From the NCBI GenBank assembly GCA_008711295.1, contig VUYV01000015.1, positions 3,713,418 through 3,777,417 of the forward strand: 64,000 bases of DNA. The letters are read 5' to 3'. The position numbers were made by a program, and so were the translations under genes. This document shows positions 13,101 to 25,900 of this stretch, piece after piece (within the stretch, counting starts at the first letter, position 1; the number at the start of each line of letters is the position of its first letter). Source of the stretch: Anarhynchus alexandrinus (Eukaryota > Chordata > Aves > Charadriiformes > Charadriidae). The notes beneath the pieces were generated by a model. It saw only the letters and a list, made by a program, of their open reading frames with translations. It did not search any database and was not told the origin of the DNA.

Positions 13101-13631
13101 TTGTAGCATATTGAAATAGCTGTATCAATGTAAAATCATATTGCAACAAGATAAAGATACCTCTTACATCACTTTGACCAGGCAAGGTCAACATTAAACT
13201 CCCTTCCTAGGGTTGACTTTGAATGCCTACATCAAGGTTAGAACAACAATGGCCAAACTTCACACAGTGTGACATCCATGCTGAGATAGTTACTGTAAAA
13301 AGCTAATCTTTTTTTCATTGAAGACCTACTTTTGAGAAACATTGTATAAAAGTTTTGTTCACTAAGGAAATCATCTGTATTCTGTCTACAGGCAGTGAAG
13401 AGAAATTGGTTTCTTCCTGGGGGAATTTTATCCCATCCTAAAGTGAGATATCTCACACACATCTTTAGATATTCAGTATTAGGTGATAAGAATCCTACCT
13501 TGAGTTATTAACTTCAGAGCAAATAGGTGGGGCACCAATGAATTAATTTTCCCTCTATGTTCTTTAGCTAAACAACCTAGGATTTTAAATCCGCATCTGG
13601 TAAAAACATACTAAAGTTACAGGTGAGACTT
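10186..13631. other. Non-coding unique sequence, no gene seen
   Basis: AT-rich. Contains a long A-run (10591-10614) closed by an N (10615). The longer open frames here (for example near 11604-12023) have no splice support and low-complexity or AT-biased translations. Confidence 0.6.
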
Positions 13632-14577
13632 GAAGGACCCAATTCATCAGTGACCTGGATGAAGGGACAGAGTGTGCCATCAGCAAGGTTGCTGATGACG
13701 TAAAACCGGGAGGGGTGGCTGATGCGCCAGAAGGCTGTGCCACCATTCAGTGTGACCTGGACAGGCTGGAGAGTTGGGCAGAGAGAAACTTTATGCAATT
13801 CAACAAAGGCAAGTGTAGGGTCCTGCACCTGGGGAGGAATAACCCCATGCTTCATTACAGGTTGGGGGCTGACCTGCTGGAAAACAGCTTTTTGGAAAGG
13901 GACCTGGGAGTCCTGGTGGACAACAGGATGACCATGAGCTAGCAATGTGCCCTGGTGGCCAAGAAGGCGAATGGCATCCTGGGGTGCATCAAGAAGAGTG
14001 TGGCCAGCAGGTCGAGGGAGGTCATCCTCCCCCTCTACTCTGTCCTGGTGAGGCTGTATACGGAGTATTGTGTCCAGTTCTGGGCTCCCCAGTTCAAGAA
14101 GGACAGGGAACTGCTGGACAGGGTCCAGCAAAGGGCTGTGAAAGTGATTAGGGACTGGAAAGTCTTTCTTATGAGGAAAGGCTGGGGGACTTGGGGTTTT
14201 TTAGTCTGAAGAAGGGAAGCCTGAGGGGGGATCCTATCAACGCTTATAAATACTTAAAGGGAGGGTGCCAGGTAGATGAGAACAGTCTTTTTTTCAGTGG
14301 TGACCAGTGATAGGACAAGAGGTAACAGGCAAACTCAAACATAAGGTGTTCCATCTAAACATGAGGAGGAACTTGTTTACTCTGAGGGTGGCAGAGCACT
14401 GGCACAGGCTGGTCAGAGAGGTGGTGGAGTCTCCCCCTCTGGAGACGTTCAAAACCCACCTGAAAGCCATCCTGTGCAACCTGTTCTAGGTGTACCTGTT
14501 CTGGCGGGGGGATTGGACTAGATGATCTCCAGAAGTCCCTTCCAACCCCTATCATTCTTTGATTCTGTCATTCTGTG
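13632..14577 (+). mobile_element. CR1 LINE, 5'-truncated, ORF2 C-terminal part and 3' tail
   Basis: CR1 is the dominant avian non-LTR retrotransposon. This 5'-truncated copy starts inside the reverse transcriptase palm. The catalytic box appears as VADD instead of the usual FADD. Further along one frame are the CR1-typical blocks DRLESWAERNFMQFNKGKC and [20 protein letters not shown], separated by an in-frame TAG at about 13940. A frameshift near 14200 precedes the last conserved block (NMRRNLFTLRVAEHWHRLVREVV). The non-coding 3' end reads GATGATCTCCAGAAGTCCCT and finishes in decayed ATTCTGTG octamers. The stop and frameshift show it is dead. A long open frame on the minus strand (13577-14131) is an antisense shadow. 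Confidence 0.95.
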
Positions 14578-16498
14578 TTTTTGTGACTCAGTCTGATTCA
14601 GCAACGAAGTCTCAGATACTTGGAAAAGAATCAGTGGGCAAATATTTTTGGCAAAAAAAAATACACACCCCCACCCCACCCCCCAAAAAAAACACAAAAC
14701 CAAACAAAGAATGAAGGTCAGTGGATAAAATAGTTTTAGTATTTTTATAAAACAAGAAATGGGAATTGCTTTGTCCCACCTTTTGTCATTTAGTGATTAA
14801 ATCACAGAAGTGGGACTTACTTCTTTAGTGCAAAGACAATTAAGATTTTTAGAGTCAGATGAAACAGTAGTGAAGGCTACACGAGTATCAAAAATATAAA
14901 GTCCCTATTTCTTTTCACAATGTCAGACTTGAGGTCAAAAAGGGCATGTAAAGCAACACTACCTAGTCAAAAGCAGTTTTTGTAAAAGATAGGAGTAGGA
15001 GAAAAATACAGAATAATATAGCACTCATTTCTACAGCTGTATGCTGCATCTGGAGCAAACAGACCCATGTGGGGCCCACTCCATGAAGGTTTGTGTGAGG
15101 TTGTTCAACTGGTGTATACAAAAGATGCACCAGCACTCATAAAACAACAGCCGAATGAGCAGACAATAAAAGCCTAACTGCAAGAGGCAGTTAAATGATA
15201 AAGAGATGCTGCAGCACTGAACTTGCTTAGGTAAGAACTTTCTGCCCAGTGCCACTCCATTATGATTAATGTGTGCACATGCGAACTTTATGAAAAAGAT
15301 AATGAATTGATTGTGTTCCTAAACGATGCCATTTTAGACCTGTTTGGATTCCTGCCTTCCCTGGGGAGCAGATGACCACAGTCTGTTAGCTTAAACAAAT
15401 GAACGTTTAATGGTCATCTTTCTGCCAGCCAAGTGGAAAAGGGGAAACATTTATCAAGAGAAGGGAGGCAAAAACTGATCAAGCTGGCTATTCATCTGGG
15501 ATATAGGTGCTGCAAAGTGGCTGTTGAGCAGGGAAAACTGCGGCAGTTACCATGCCAAAATCACTTCAGGCATTGTTCAAAATGTGGAGGTCACAGAATC
15601 CACAACTGGGAAAATTTCACATCCTGGGTTTCTCAGAATACAAAAAGCAAGAAAGGTTAGTTTAATTACTTAACCATACAAAAATGCAAGCACAGGAAGA
15701 TCTTGCCGTTGACATGGTCATACTGCAAAGGTTTTATTTTTTACATTCAATGTTCAATGAGACTGGGAAAACTCACAAAAGCTTTTGGCTTTGTAAAGGA
15801 TTTTGTTTTCCTTTGGTTTGGTTTGGTTTGGTTTTTTACATCTGTTTTGCTTTACTTTTTTTTTTTAAACCACACTTAAATTTATCTCCTCCAGTCAATT
15901 GCTGTTATTCTTATCCGGATGGGTTTCTTAAGCAAAGCAGATAATCTAACAATTCACTGTCTTTCCATGTATTGCATTTATTTCACTTGTTTTCAGACGT
16001 CTATTTTCACTGAGAAAAACTAGCTTAGTGACAGGTTTAAGATGAACACCTAAGTTAAAATGATTAAAAAGATACAAATCCTTTGTCCAGAGGAATGACT
16101 TCATCTTTCCTGTTGGTAAATCATCAGCCATGGTTTTGTACTAGTTATGGTGATTAGACAATGAAAAAAAAAATACTGTAAGAAATGAAACAATTCTATG
16201 TTATGGTAACTATGGATTGATCGTGTCGGGGCATAAATTATTATTTATCTTTATGAAAGTAATATTTCAGTGCTTACTGGAACAATGCAACATTAAGTAT
16301 GTAATAGTACAGGCTGGGTGCCAGTTCAGTAGAAAATAGCTGTACCGAAAAAAAAACCAAACAAAAAAGTATCCTGGTGGATAAGGTGAACATGTCATCA
16401 GTGTGCCCTTGCAAAGAAAGCTAACTGCATATGGACCTGTATTTGTATAGCCAGAAGATTGAGGGATTTGATTATTTTCCTCTATTCTGCACTTATTA
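14578..16498. other. Non-coding unique sequence, no gene seen
   Basis: Contains a C-rich run (14668-14684) next to an A-run, and a short GGTTT microsatellite (15812-15836). A 75-codon frame at 15433-15660 has no splice support. Confidence 0.55.
15812..15836. repeat. (GGTTT)n short microsatellite
   Basis: Four to five TTTGG units ending in a T-run. Confidence 0.8.
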
Positions 16499-16877
16499 AG
16501 CTGTATCTGGACTACTTTGTCCACTTTTGGGCCCCCTGTACAAGGGAGAGGTTGGCAGGCAAGACCAAGTCAAGGTGACAGCCACCAAGATGCTTAGGGG
16601 GCTGGAGCACACGGTTTATGAAAAGACACTGAGACACTCAGGTTTGTTCATCCTGGAAAAGAGAAGGTCAGAGTGTGGGAAGACTAATAACTGTTTACAA
16701 GTTGCAACAGATAAAGTTCCAGCTGGGTATTAGGAATTTTGTTTCTTCCCCCCCCACCACCATCCCCAAAGATGCTCAAACAACGGAATATAAGCCCAGA
16801 GAAGCTATGGTCTATCCATCCTTTGAAATACTGAAATCCTGACTGGACCAAGCCTTGAGCCACTTGATCTAACCTTA
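16499..16877 (+). mobile_element. Old CR1-like LINE 3' fragment
   Basis: The fragment keeps the CR1 word order in degraded form: CTACTTTGTCCACTTTTGGGC (the CVQFWAP block), GGGGCTGGAGCACACGGT (the RGLEHLSYE block), CCTGGAAAAGAGAAGG, and finally GACTGGACCAAGCCTTGAGC followed by CACTTGATCTAACC. Parts of the middle are missing and a C-run interrupts it near 16750. Divergence is clearly greater than in the element at 13.6 kb, so it is an older insertion. Confidence 0.8.
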
Positions 16878-17269
16878 AAGTTAGCTCAAAATTTGAATAA
16901 TGAATAATGGTTTATTTTTTAATGAAATCTTTGTCATTGTCTCCTTGAGACACAACAGAAGGAACTATCCCAACTATGCAGAACTAATCTTCTTTTCAGC
17001 CTCACCTCTGTGTAGTTGTTCCTCTCCAGTTCATAGCTCTCCCATTTTGAAAACTTGGTTACTCTAGAGATAGCTTTCTAGTGCACCTATTTACCATAAC
17101 AAAAAAAAGTTTTCACACAAATATCAAATTTCATTCCATGTGTTGTAAGCATGGTTTAGAAATATTAGACATTCACACACAGAACTCCAGTCAATGCTGA
17201 ACGGGAGGCTGGCAAGCACAAAGAGTAATAACTAGACAGCACCCTAATTTTAAATGACTTGGGAAATTT

Positions 17270-17378
17270 CCTGGGATCTTTATTCAGCACAGGCAGTCAG
17301 GTGTTCAGTTTTAAGTCTCGTCCAAAAAATACCACTTCCCATAGCAAACCACAGTTCTAATACAGTATTGAGAAATCC
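17270..17378 (+). repeat. Possible ancient amniote repeat
   Basis: The words TGGGATCTTTATTCAGCACA, AGTCAGGTGTTCAGTTTTAA, GTCTCGTCC and ACAGTATTGAG occur in the order known to me from an old reptile/bird interspersed repeat (GGGATCTTTAATGACCACAG, GAGTCAGGACCTCGGTTT, ACGTCTCATCC). I cannot name the family with certainty. The resemblance is from memory. Confidence 0.4.
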
Positions 17379-20300
17379 TTAAAGAGAAGAGTATTGCATA
17401 TGAAAGAAGTCACCCACTTCTGTTAATGAATAGTTGATTTTCCCAAAAGTTCTGGGCTAGTCTTTTTGAAATAAGTATAGTCCCCTTGCTAGGGCTTTTC
17501 ATGAATGTTGGATGTCCAGTTGAAAGTATATATAGCTTCATTTGCAGAAAATTTTAGTCATCAAGGCATACTCCATGATTTTAACATCTCTAGAGCTAAG
17601 TGTAAGTGATCACTGAAATTTTAATTAAGACTTTCTCTGAAGCTGACTTACAGTTTCCCACAAAATGAGCTGGATTGTAAATGCGAGTAGTCATGAACTT
17701 AAGGCTGAGCTGTATGTTTTAAGCTCATCTCTGCCAGAGATGTTCTGTCAATAAATGTTCTCAAGAAGATCTCTATTAAACAATGGGGTACTGTTCTTCT
17801 ATTAGGTTCCTTTTTTCAGACTACCTGAAGAAACACAACTCCAGTTAGCGATGTAAACCAGATGCTTAGCTCGTTCGTTCTGCTAAGTACATTTTCTCTT
17901 TGTAAATTATAGACATGCTAACCTATTTAAAACATAACTCAGGTGGCTGGTGAACCACAGCGCCTGCCAGCTCCTCAAATAAAGAGGATCCACTTACTCA
18001 TCTGCTCTGTCTCCATCTGCCTGCTAAATTTGGATTGACTGCTCACTGTCCAAACTGATAGCGTAAGGATCTATTTGAGGGGAAGAATTCCTCTGACCAC
18101 ATCTTTTTTTTCTTTTTCCTCTACATTACCCTCTCCTCTTGTAAGACAGGTTTGTTGTTCTGCATTAATGTGACATGATGTAAGAGGAACTGTCACCACA
18201 CATCAGAAATTAGAAAGAAAATATTTTTTCAGAGCATAATTCCTTATGTGATTTTTGTTTCCTTCAGCTTTTAGCAGATTGAGTATTGAATTGTTCAACT
18301 GCAGCCTGTGGATAATTTAATACCCAGAACATTCCTTCTAGTGTGAATTACAGATAGATTTGACTTGTTCAACAAAGTCCTGAACATTTTGTTTCAGGCT
18401 TTATCTATTTCATGGGACTCTTGTAAATATTGATTGATGAAATCCCAGAGAAATCTCTTTTAACAAACCTTCATTTTTAAAAATAATATACTAAAAAAAA
18501 AAAGAAACTAGTCATTATGCTTTCCATCCACTGCCATGTACAGACACTGTGTGATTGTCAGGTGATGTAAATCAGCATAGAGCCACTGCTTTCAACGTTC
18601 ATTTTCCCTACCAGATAATCTTATTCCTCTTAAAATTGTTTAACCTTCGGAAATTTTGAGAGGTTGCAAGCTTATAAGAATAACTTGGACCATATTTTCC
18701 TCTTAGTTTTATCGGTGTATATCCACAGTAATCATCAGTCAAATCTGTGAAATGACTTCAACAAAAATTATGAGAATCAGAAGAGAATGAAAATCACTGT
18801 ATTTACATAGGAATTTCCTTCAGGTGGATGAAAGGCTTCCACTTTCAGTGTGGAAAACTGAAGTGCAAAATTAGAGAGAGACTGAGAACCATACTAATCT
18901 TACCCAGCTTTAGCCATCTACAAGGAAGGGAAATTAATCTTAATAATCATCTCAGACACCTGTCTATATGCAGAAAAATCACTCTTTGGAGGTGTTTTTC
19001 TCTTTGTATAATCTACCAAGGCAGTCTATACTACAAACATAGATTAGATATGTAAAATTGTGTGGTTAACATTAGGTGAGATGAAGTCAACCTTGGGATG
19101 ACCATCAAAACAAACAAATAAACAAAAAAGAAAAATCTGCTGTTACCATGTAAAAACACAAATAGGAAGTATTTTGCATTTTCTCTTGCATGAAACACTC
19201 TTTTTTAAGAAAAAGATTTAGATAATTCACTGATATAACAACAATGTTTAGAACTTGGATACAATTTTTGAAGGACTTGAACAGAAAGTGGGTTGAGAGA
19301 TCATAAGTAGTGAAACATATAAAGAGTGTAGAATACAAAGTATTTCCCATTCAATAAAGAAGTCATTATTGGTGGGGTTTTTTTGTTTGTTTGTTTGATG
19401 AAGTATACATGCTTGTTCTGGTTTGAGGGTATTCTAAACTCAAAATGGTCAAATGAAAAATTCTCATATCAGTTTCACAGGGTCTAACATTCTTCCTGAA
19501 GTGTCATAGAGAGAAATGTACAATGTGCGATAAAGGAGGGGAAAAAATTTTGATGTTCAGTATAATAAGGGCATCAGGAGGTTTGAACTATATACCTAAA
19601 AACTGACATTTACTTTGGGCAAATTAAATAGTTCCCAACACTGCACTGACTATATCAATTAGTTCTCTACTAAGTACAGTACGAGCAAATGTATTATTTT
19701 CGTGCAGCTAATTAAGTCGTACTCAGGGATGGAATTATTTTGACCAAAATTGGTACTTCTAAATGTAGTTTGTCTGATCTTAAAATAGGTCCAAATATGT
19801 GAGAAGAATCATATCTTTGGATTGCCTACTTTTCTTTGCTGACTGTAAGAGGAGCCTAAGTTGTGTAGTTCAGAAGTATCTGCTCAATACAGATACTTAA
19901 GTGAAATTAATCACATCCCTGATTTCTTTGGAAACTCAGCTTTGGATCCTAACTATCAAAGCTAAAAAAAAAAAAATAAAAAAAAAAATAAAAGGGAGAT
20001 CATTAGGAAAGGAAAAGGAGGCAGTGAACAATAGAAAAGTTTTGGGAGGACATAATTTGTGACTGCTTGGAACTACAGCCCCCTTTTAGGACACCTTCAA
20101 AAACTAAAGTCTAAGTGTTATTTATTTGGGGAGAGACAGAAAACGTTTAAGGATGAGAGAAATAGAGCATGAAAGGTGGGGAAAGAAACCTTTTGTTTCC
20201 AAGAACAAAAGGAGATTATAGATTCTGTAAGGTAACTTTGAAGGTCATGCTTTTACATTATTCACGTGTATATTTATTTATCTATTGTACTGAAAAATAT

Positions 20301-21072
20301 TTTAATTGAAAATGTATCTTAAAAGGTCTTCCCTCATATATTTCTTTTTTCAGTTCTGACTATATTAATCTAAAAACATACAAGCATTTAAAAACGCAGT
20401 TACTTTTCCCTGTAGCTGGTGTAAATTAAAAATTATAAGACTGAAAAAATGCCAAGAAAACATAAATTTAATGACTTACGTGTTTATTTATATGTGTGTT
20501 TGATGGAAATGACTTTTTCCTTCTTTTCCTTTTTCCCTTTTAATAACTTTTTTTTTTTTTTGCATTTTAAGGCTAATCTAGTAAGTAAGCAAGCAATTGG
20601 TTCTGAAAAAAAAATAAGTAAAGGGAACATGTAGTTTATGTTGTAATTACAAAGTTTCAACTTTGATTAATTTATAGTCATGAGCAAGAAAACAAAACAG
20701 GACAATGAAAACCTTTAGAAAAAATAAACCTGAAATTGTGCTTTGCAATCATGGCTAAAATGTCTTGAAAATTAGCAGCACTCACTATGTAAAAAAGCTT
20801 TTGCAAAACTTGTGTGAGTGCAAATGTCAGTGATAGATTTGTGTTCTAAAAAAAAAAAAATCACAGCAGGACAGGCTGAGTTTTAACTGTGAATTTGAAA
20901 AAGCAAAAATCAGTATAATACTCTGGTTTATATTTTTTTATTCATGAAAATATTGTGTATGGAAAAATAGCAGAAGACTATGTGGAAGGAAAAAAATGTG
21001 AGGAGTAAGTGAAAAATCTAGACAAGTTCCTAGAAGCAAATGCTAGAGAAGTTGGTTAGAAAAAAAGTGTGG

Positions 21073-21110
21073 GTTTTTTTGTTTGTTTTTTTTTGTTTGT
21101 TTGTTTGTTT
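21073..21110. repeat. (TTTG)n microsatellite
   Basis: T-run, GTTTG units, a second T-run and about five TTTG units. A shorter run of the same unit lies at 19379-19398. Confidence 0.85.
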
Positions 21111-21618
21111 CTCTTAGAAGGGGGATAAACACTGTAAAAATGTGAAGAAGTCCATCTGAAAAACTGTAGAACTCCACCATTCGAGAACTCCATCATCAGT
21201 CCTAAATGTCATTCACAAAATAGCCAATGAAGGATGAAAAAGCCACCAGACAAAAATGTCTGGCAAAAATCAAAGAATACCATCATTTGTGTCCGAGTTG
21301 ATGAAGAAATCTCATCACAAAAGGCAGAAATCAGTAGGCGAAATCTGTAGGCCAAAAACTTCTTTAATTTCAAGATGTGAGTTTACACCATGTAAAACCA
21401 CAGGAAAAAAAAAAAAAATAGGTCCACTACAGAACTGTTATGCAAATTCATTAAAAAATAAGGTGCTAGTTTTTCACAGTCTCAAGGCACTTGGTATGGT
21501 CTTAACTACATGTGTCTAGAAGTGTTTTTTTGAAAAAAAAAAAAGATATTTCCAGAAACCTAAAACTGGAAAAAACCTGCTGCCTCACTCCCTGAGCTAT
21601 TAGAGATGTGTAACAAGA

Positions 21619-21642
21619 TTATGATATAGGTCTATATCATAA
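21619..21642. repeat. Perfect 11-bp inverted repeat with 2-nt centre
   Basis: TTATGATATAG at 21619-21629 is followed by GT and its exact reverse complement CTATATCATAA at 21632-21642. Such a short, AT-rich palindrome could extrude as a cruciform or be a dimeric factor site, but can also arise by chance. Confidence 0.8.
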
Positions 21643-21894
21643 AGAGTGCATCATGCTGCATCTCAAAAATAGTTCAGTTGGGGAGGGGTTGCCATGACTA
21701 CTTTACGACTCTCACAGAAAATACAGGCATTATGCAGAAAAGTGTCAATTTTGCACAGAAAATTTTACAGAAAGGGTTAAAATGTGTACAGAGTCAAGGC
21801 TCAGAAATGTAAGCGAGTCAGCTAGTCTATCTATCTCGTGTCTTAAGGTTCAACTATACCAATGTCATTACTAAGAAATATGTTGCTGAAGCCC

Positions 21895-22400
21895 TCTAAT
21901 TCTGGCTACTTCACAACTTTTCCACATTGCTTCAACACGTGGAAATTCTGGTAAGATTTTCCTTGAATCCAGCTTACTCTTTCTTCATGAAGTTTAAATC
22001 CATTAATTTGTCCTAATAATTATGGACTTGGAAAATAAACTTCTCCCCTTTTTTTTAGCAAGCATTTACTGATTTGAAGGATGTTATCAGTTACTGTGGC
22101 AGCCTTCTCTACTTTAGCAAAATGACCCCAATTACTTTGATCTTTCCTCATAGCTTGTTTCTGGACCTCTGATCACTGTTTGCTTTCCCCTGTGCGCTTT
22201 CCACTTCTATCTCTGAAGTACAGCTCTCAAAATTGGATACCATGCTTTAGCTAAGGCCTTATCATGAAAACCAGAGGATTAATTCATGTATCTCACAGGC
22301 TACATTTATGTTTAAATATCCCAGTATGGTGTTTACCATTTCATCATCTTTTGTTTCAATTGTGTGTCAAATCGTTTCATTTAAATAATGGAAAAATCAG
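21895..22400 (-). mobile_element. Ancient CR1-type LINE relic (antisense)
   Basis: On the plus strand the order of words is that of an inverted CR1 3' half: AGTTTAAATCCATTAATTTG, AAACTTCTCCCC, GATCTTTCCTCATAGCTTG, TCTGGACCTCTGATCA, CTCTCAAAATTGGATACCAT, AGCTAAGGCCTTATCA, AATATCCCAGTATGGTGTTT. In CR1 these correspond to the antisense of the conserved C-terminal blocks ([19 protein letters not shown]). Divergence is very high and no frame survives. It abuts a MIR-like piece at 22455. Confidence 0.7.
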
Positions 22401-22454
22401 TTTAGTCTTATTTTTGTAATTTATAATTGTTTTTTCCTGCATCTAGCAGTGCAC

Positions 22455-22600
22455 TGAGTTGTCCTGGAGCAAGTTATTTTATTTTTCTGTGCCTCATTTT
22501 TCTTATTTTTAAAGTGGAAATACTGACACTGTTACATACTACATCTTTGTAGTTCTTTGAAATCTAGGGTTAATATGAGGTAAAGATCACTATTTTAGAC
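22455..22600 (+). repeat. MIR-like SINE relic
   Basis: The words GAGCAAGTTATTTTATTTTT, CTGTGCCTCATTTTTCTTAT and TTTTTAAAGTGGAAATACTG follow, in order and spacing, the MIR/CORE-SINE pattern GGGCAAGTTACTTAACCTCT, CTGTGCCTCAGTTTCCTCAT, CTGTAAAATGGGGATAATA. The copy is old and lacks its tRNA-derived head. MIR relics predate the bird/mammal split and are sparse in birds. Confidence 0.7.
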
Positions 22601-25600
22601 AACATTTTAGTACCGTATTGTACACTTGTCAGTTCACTAAACTATTTATATGTTTTCGGGAAGTATGAAAATTTTAAATCTTTTTGGCATATATACACAC
22701 TAGAGCTTCAGAAAATCCTGCTTTATAATGATCAGTGTTCTACTCTGACCACTCTGAACCACTAAATGACTCCTTGCTTAGACTCCGGTCCTGCACTCCA
22801 AGACTGGATTTATAAAAAAATAACTTTAATTTTGTTGTGCTGTTGCAATTCATATATTAACTGACCCCATTTTTGCAATAGACAATTTTTGCTACTCTCA
22901 ACCAGTAAAATCCAATTATTAAAAAAAAATCTGTAACACTGGGCCAAATTGTATGTGTGAAGGTCTCTTTGGCACCAGTATGGACTTCAGACTGTTGGGA
23001 TTCATCAGTAGAATGCATTAAGCAGATGAATAGTATTTTAATTACAATAAAAATAGTTTACTTGTCCATTACACACTGAATTCAGTTGGAAAAGAATTTA
23101 CTAAACTCTTATTTCATTATTCTTATGTGTTACCAAGCGGAAAAGTAAAAGGCTACACAGAATTATTTTAGGGTCCCTTTTGAAAACTTAATAGATTTAG
23201 GAAGTTATGCCTAGAAAGCTGCCTGGACACGTGCTGAAGGCAATACTTGTTCCTTAAAAGTAATGTTCTGCTTCTGAAAAAAGCATTTTCGGGGGGGGCT
23301 GGGGGAGGGGTGGGGGNCAACACTGTTAATGTGTAAAGATATCATATTTTAGAACCTGTCTTGCATTGTCTACTGATTCTGCCAGCCACCCTAAAAGTTT
23401 TGTGATGGAAGTCCTAGCATGAATCTTTTGCTCTGTGTTTCCAGTAAGGTTCTGCAGTCAACCAATGACCACATCTACTGATGCACCACTAACTGTGCTG
23501 AGTTTAGGTAAGTCCAGCATACACGCCTGACTATTATGTGAAATACAGAACTAAAGGGAGCCTGTGGACTCCTCATCAAGGGTACCCAGTTTGATCATAG
23601 TATTTGTATTCCATTCCCAGATCTCCTTAACTAAGGTGATATTTCTGATAACTTCAAAAAGCTACCTCTAAACCTCAGTCATATTCAAAAGCAACACCTT
23701 TTCACATAAGGTTTTGGCACCACACATCGGTGAAATACTCAGAGCAAACTGATGATGAATGACATCAAATGACAGCATTTGAAATACTAAGCTTAGAGCT
23801 TGTATCCCAGTCACCATGATGGCTTTTCCCTTACCTTACCTCATCTTCCCTACACAGCTTTCCCAGGAGATAAACACAAATGGATTGTCTCCTTTCCTCC
23901 TTACTGGCTAGCGTAGTTCTTTTTTGTCTCTTGTTGGAGAGACTTGCCCACCTCTGAACTCACTCTTAACCTTTCAGAATGCTACAGACTGGCACGTATG
24001 TAGATAAAACCCATCTTCTTAGGGTATTCTGTTATGTTCACATGATGCTTCCTCTTCCCTGGGGGCTCTCTCTCTCTCCTTCTTGCTGCAGCTCAGAGCT
24101 GTTCTTTCCCCTCTTCAGAAAGTGTTCCATAGCAAGCTCCCAGCTCTGCAGAGCTTCAGGCCACAGTATGTATATGTTTGAACTGCTAACAACTATTTTT
24201 CCTATACATTAGCATGGAAGTAGACTCACTATTTATGCAGCAAGATCTTAAGCACCAGCTGAGCAAAATTATGCACAGAATGAGAAAAAGCTCCAGCTAT
24301 CATTTTCACTGTGCAGGGATGTTGACAATATCTCTCTGGCAAGAAACTGCCCATAATCGCCCATCACCGAAATTCTTACGAGTGGGAGTGGGAAGGCAAT
24401 TTTAGTTTTAGCTGTTCTAACAATTCAGAATAGGAGGCGTACTGGATGGTGGTTTAGAAATGGTGTACTGAACACTGATCTTCAGCACAACAGTTTCTGA
24501 TACTGATGGACTTCAAGGTTGTGAAATGATTCTAATGTGGATATAAGATGCCACAAACCAGAATACCGTTCAAATCAGCCAATTACCTGAGACAGTGAAG
24601 CAGATCTTCCAGGCCAAACAAAAAGATAGCTTTTCATTTGAAATTTTAAGCCTTATATCAAAAACGTGAACAAAGAATTTAAAAAAAAAAATCTCTTGAG
24701 ATCTTATTTTTATAGGAAGGATATGATCTTCTGTGGTTCATAAGACTCATTGATGTGGAAAAGTACTGTCATGAAGTTTGAAAATACGTTAATGAAAATG
24801 CTCTGAGTATGGCCCATAAGCAGGGTTGTTAGGTAAGTAGTGGTAAATGAAGACACTGGCCTGTATTAAAGAAATCCATGTGTAAGGGTTTATTCTTGGC
24901 AATCAAATTTCTGGAGAGCTCCAATTCAAATGGAGGCCATGTAATTTACAGGTGCTCTCTTAAGATACTGCAATCTTATTACAGTCAGTGCCTGAGACTA
25001 TTTCTCCATTCTCAGTTAATGTGAGCAGACCCAGTAGTTTTGTTTCATTTTTAGGTTATATACATTTTCTGGTAATAAATTTTACCATTTGTCTTCATAT
25101 CAACTGCATAATTTCAAGAATTGTTTTATTCTGCTTGCTTTGTTTCTTTATTTAGGATAACACAGACATTTCATATGTGCTGCTTCTTTTTGTTGTTATC
25201 TGCGATGGACAATATTGACATCTAATAATTTCATATACCAACAAAAATATTAAGGAAAAATGTATCACAAAGCAGAAAGTATATTTATTCCCTTACATCC
25301 TGCCACATACACATCTGTATGTTCTGTACTAAAGTTGTACAGACTTAAAAAAGGATATACACAAGGATCATGTGCAGGAGTGGAATCTGTGAAACCTCCA
25401 GTGAGGAGATGTATTTATATTTGTTAGGGAAACAACTGAGCAGATAGAAGTTAAAATGTAGTTTGAGGTTTATATGTAAAATTGAAAACTCAGTTTAAAA
25501 ATAGTCAATGAAATGCTACTCCCTCTGAAACGTGTTGTATCAGGTAGAAAATAGGAAATGAGATTTTAGTCACAATTTTCTGTTTTCCCTCAAAGTGTTA

Positions 25601-25900
25601 GGAATCCAGAGATAAAAGTTTTGCAACATGCAAAATTGTACCATCCATGAACTCCACCATGATCTGGAAGGCAACTGCAAAGTCACTGAATTCCTCATTT
25701 CTGATACCATCTAACTAGATGTTCTGTTACACCAGACTGGAGCATGTTATTTGTGGGCTTTCACCAACACAAGAACACCTTTAAAGGAAAAGCCAGACAT
25801 GGTTACAAGATGTCCAGCGATGTGCTCTTTGTATTACACTAAATCTTTCTTTACATATATAAATACATACTGGCATAAAGCAGAAAATCACTTTGATTTT
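22601..25900. other. Non-coding unique sequence, no gene seen
   Basis: No supported exon. It holds a strong G-quadruplex motif ending at an N (23291-23317). The remaining open frames are short and lack splice signals. Confidence 0.55.
23291..23316 (+). other. Strong G-quadruplex motif
   Basis: G8-CT-G5-A-G4-T-G5: four G-tracts of four or more with loops of one or two bases, the configuration expected to form a very stable quadruplex. The next base is N, consistent with polymerase trouble during sequencing. Confidence 0.8.

Larger units (their letters stand above)
17379..21894. other. Non-coding unique sequence, no gene seen
   Basis: No supported exon. Contains a weak MIR-like word series at 18835-18890, A-rich runs near 19965-19993, a TTTG microsatellite (21073-21110) and a near-perfect palindrome (21619-21642). 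Confidence 0.55.

Noticed and set aside
13577..14131. 184-codon open frame on the minus strand, the longest in the window
   Set aside because: It is antisense to the CR1 reverse transcriptase on the plus strand and its translation is the reverse reading of conserved CR1 blocks.
15433..15660. Frame containing HCSKCGGHRIH, zinc-knuckle-like
   Set aside because: A single Cys-x2-Cys pair with no complete finger pattern and no splice signals; probably chance.
18835..18890. Possible further MIR-like antisense piece (CACTTTCAGTGTGGAAAACT)
   Set aside because: Only one block of the pattern is convincing, which is too little to call.
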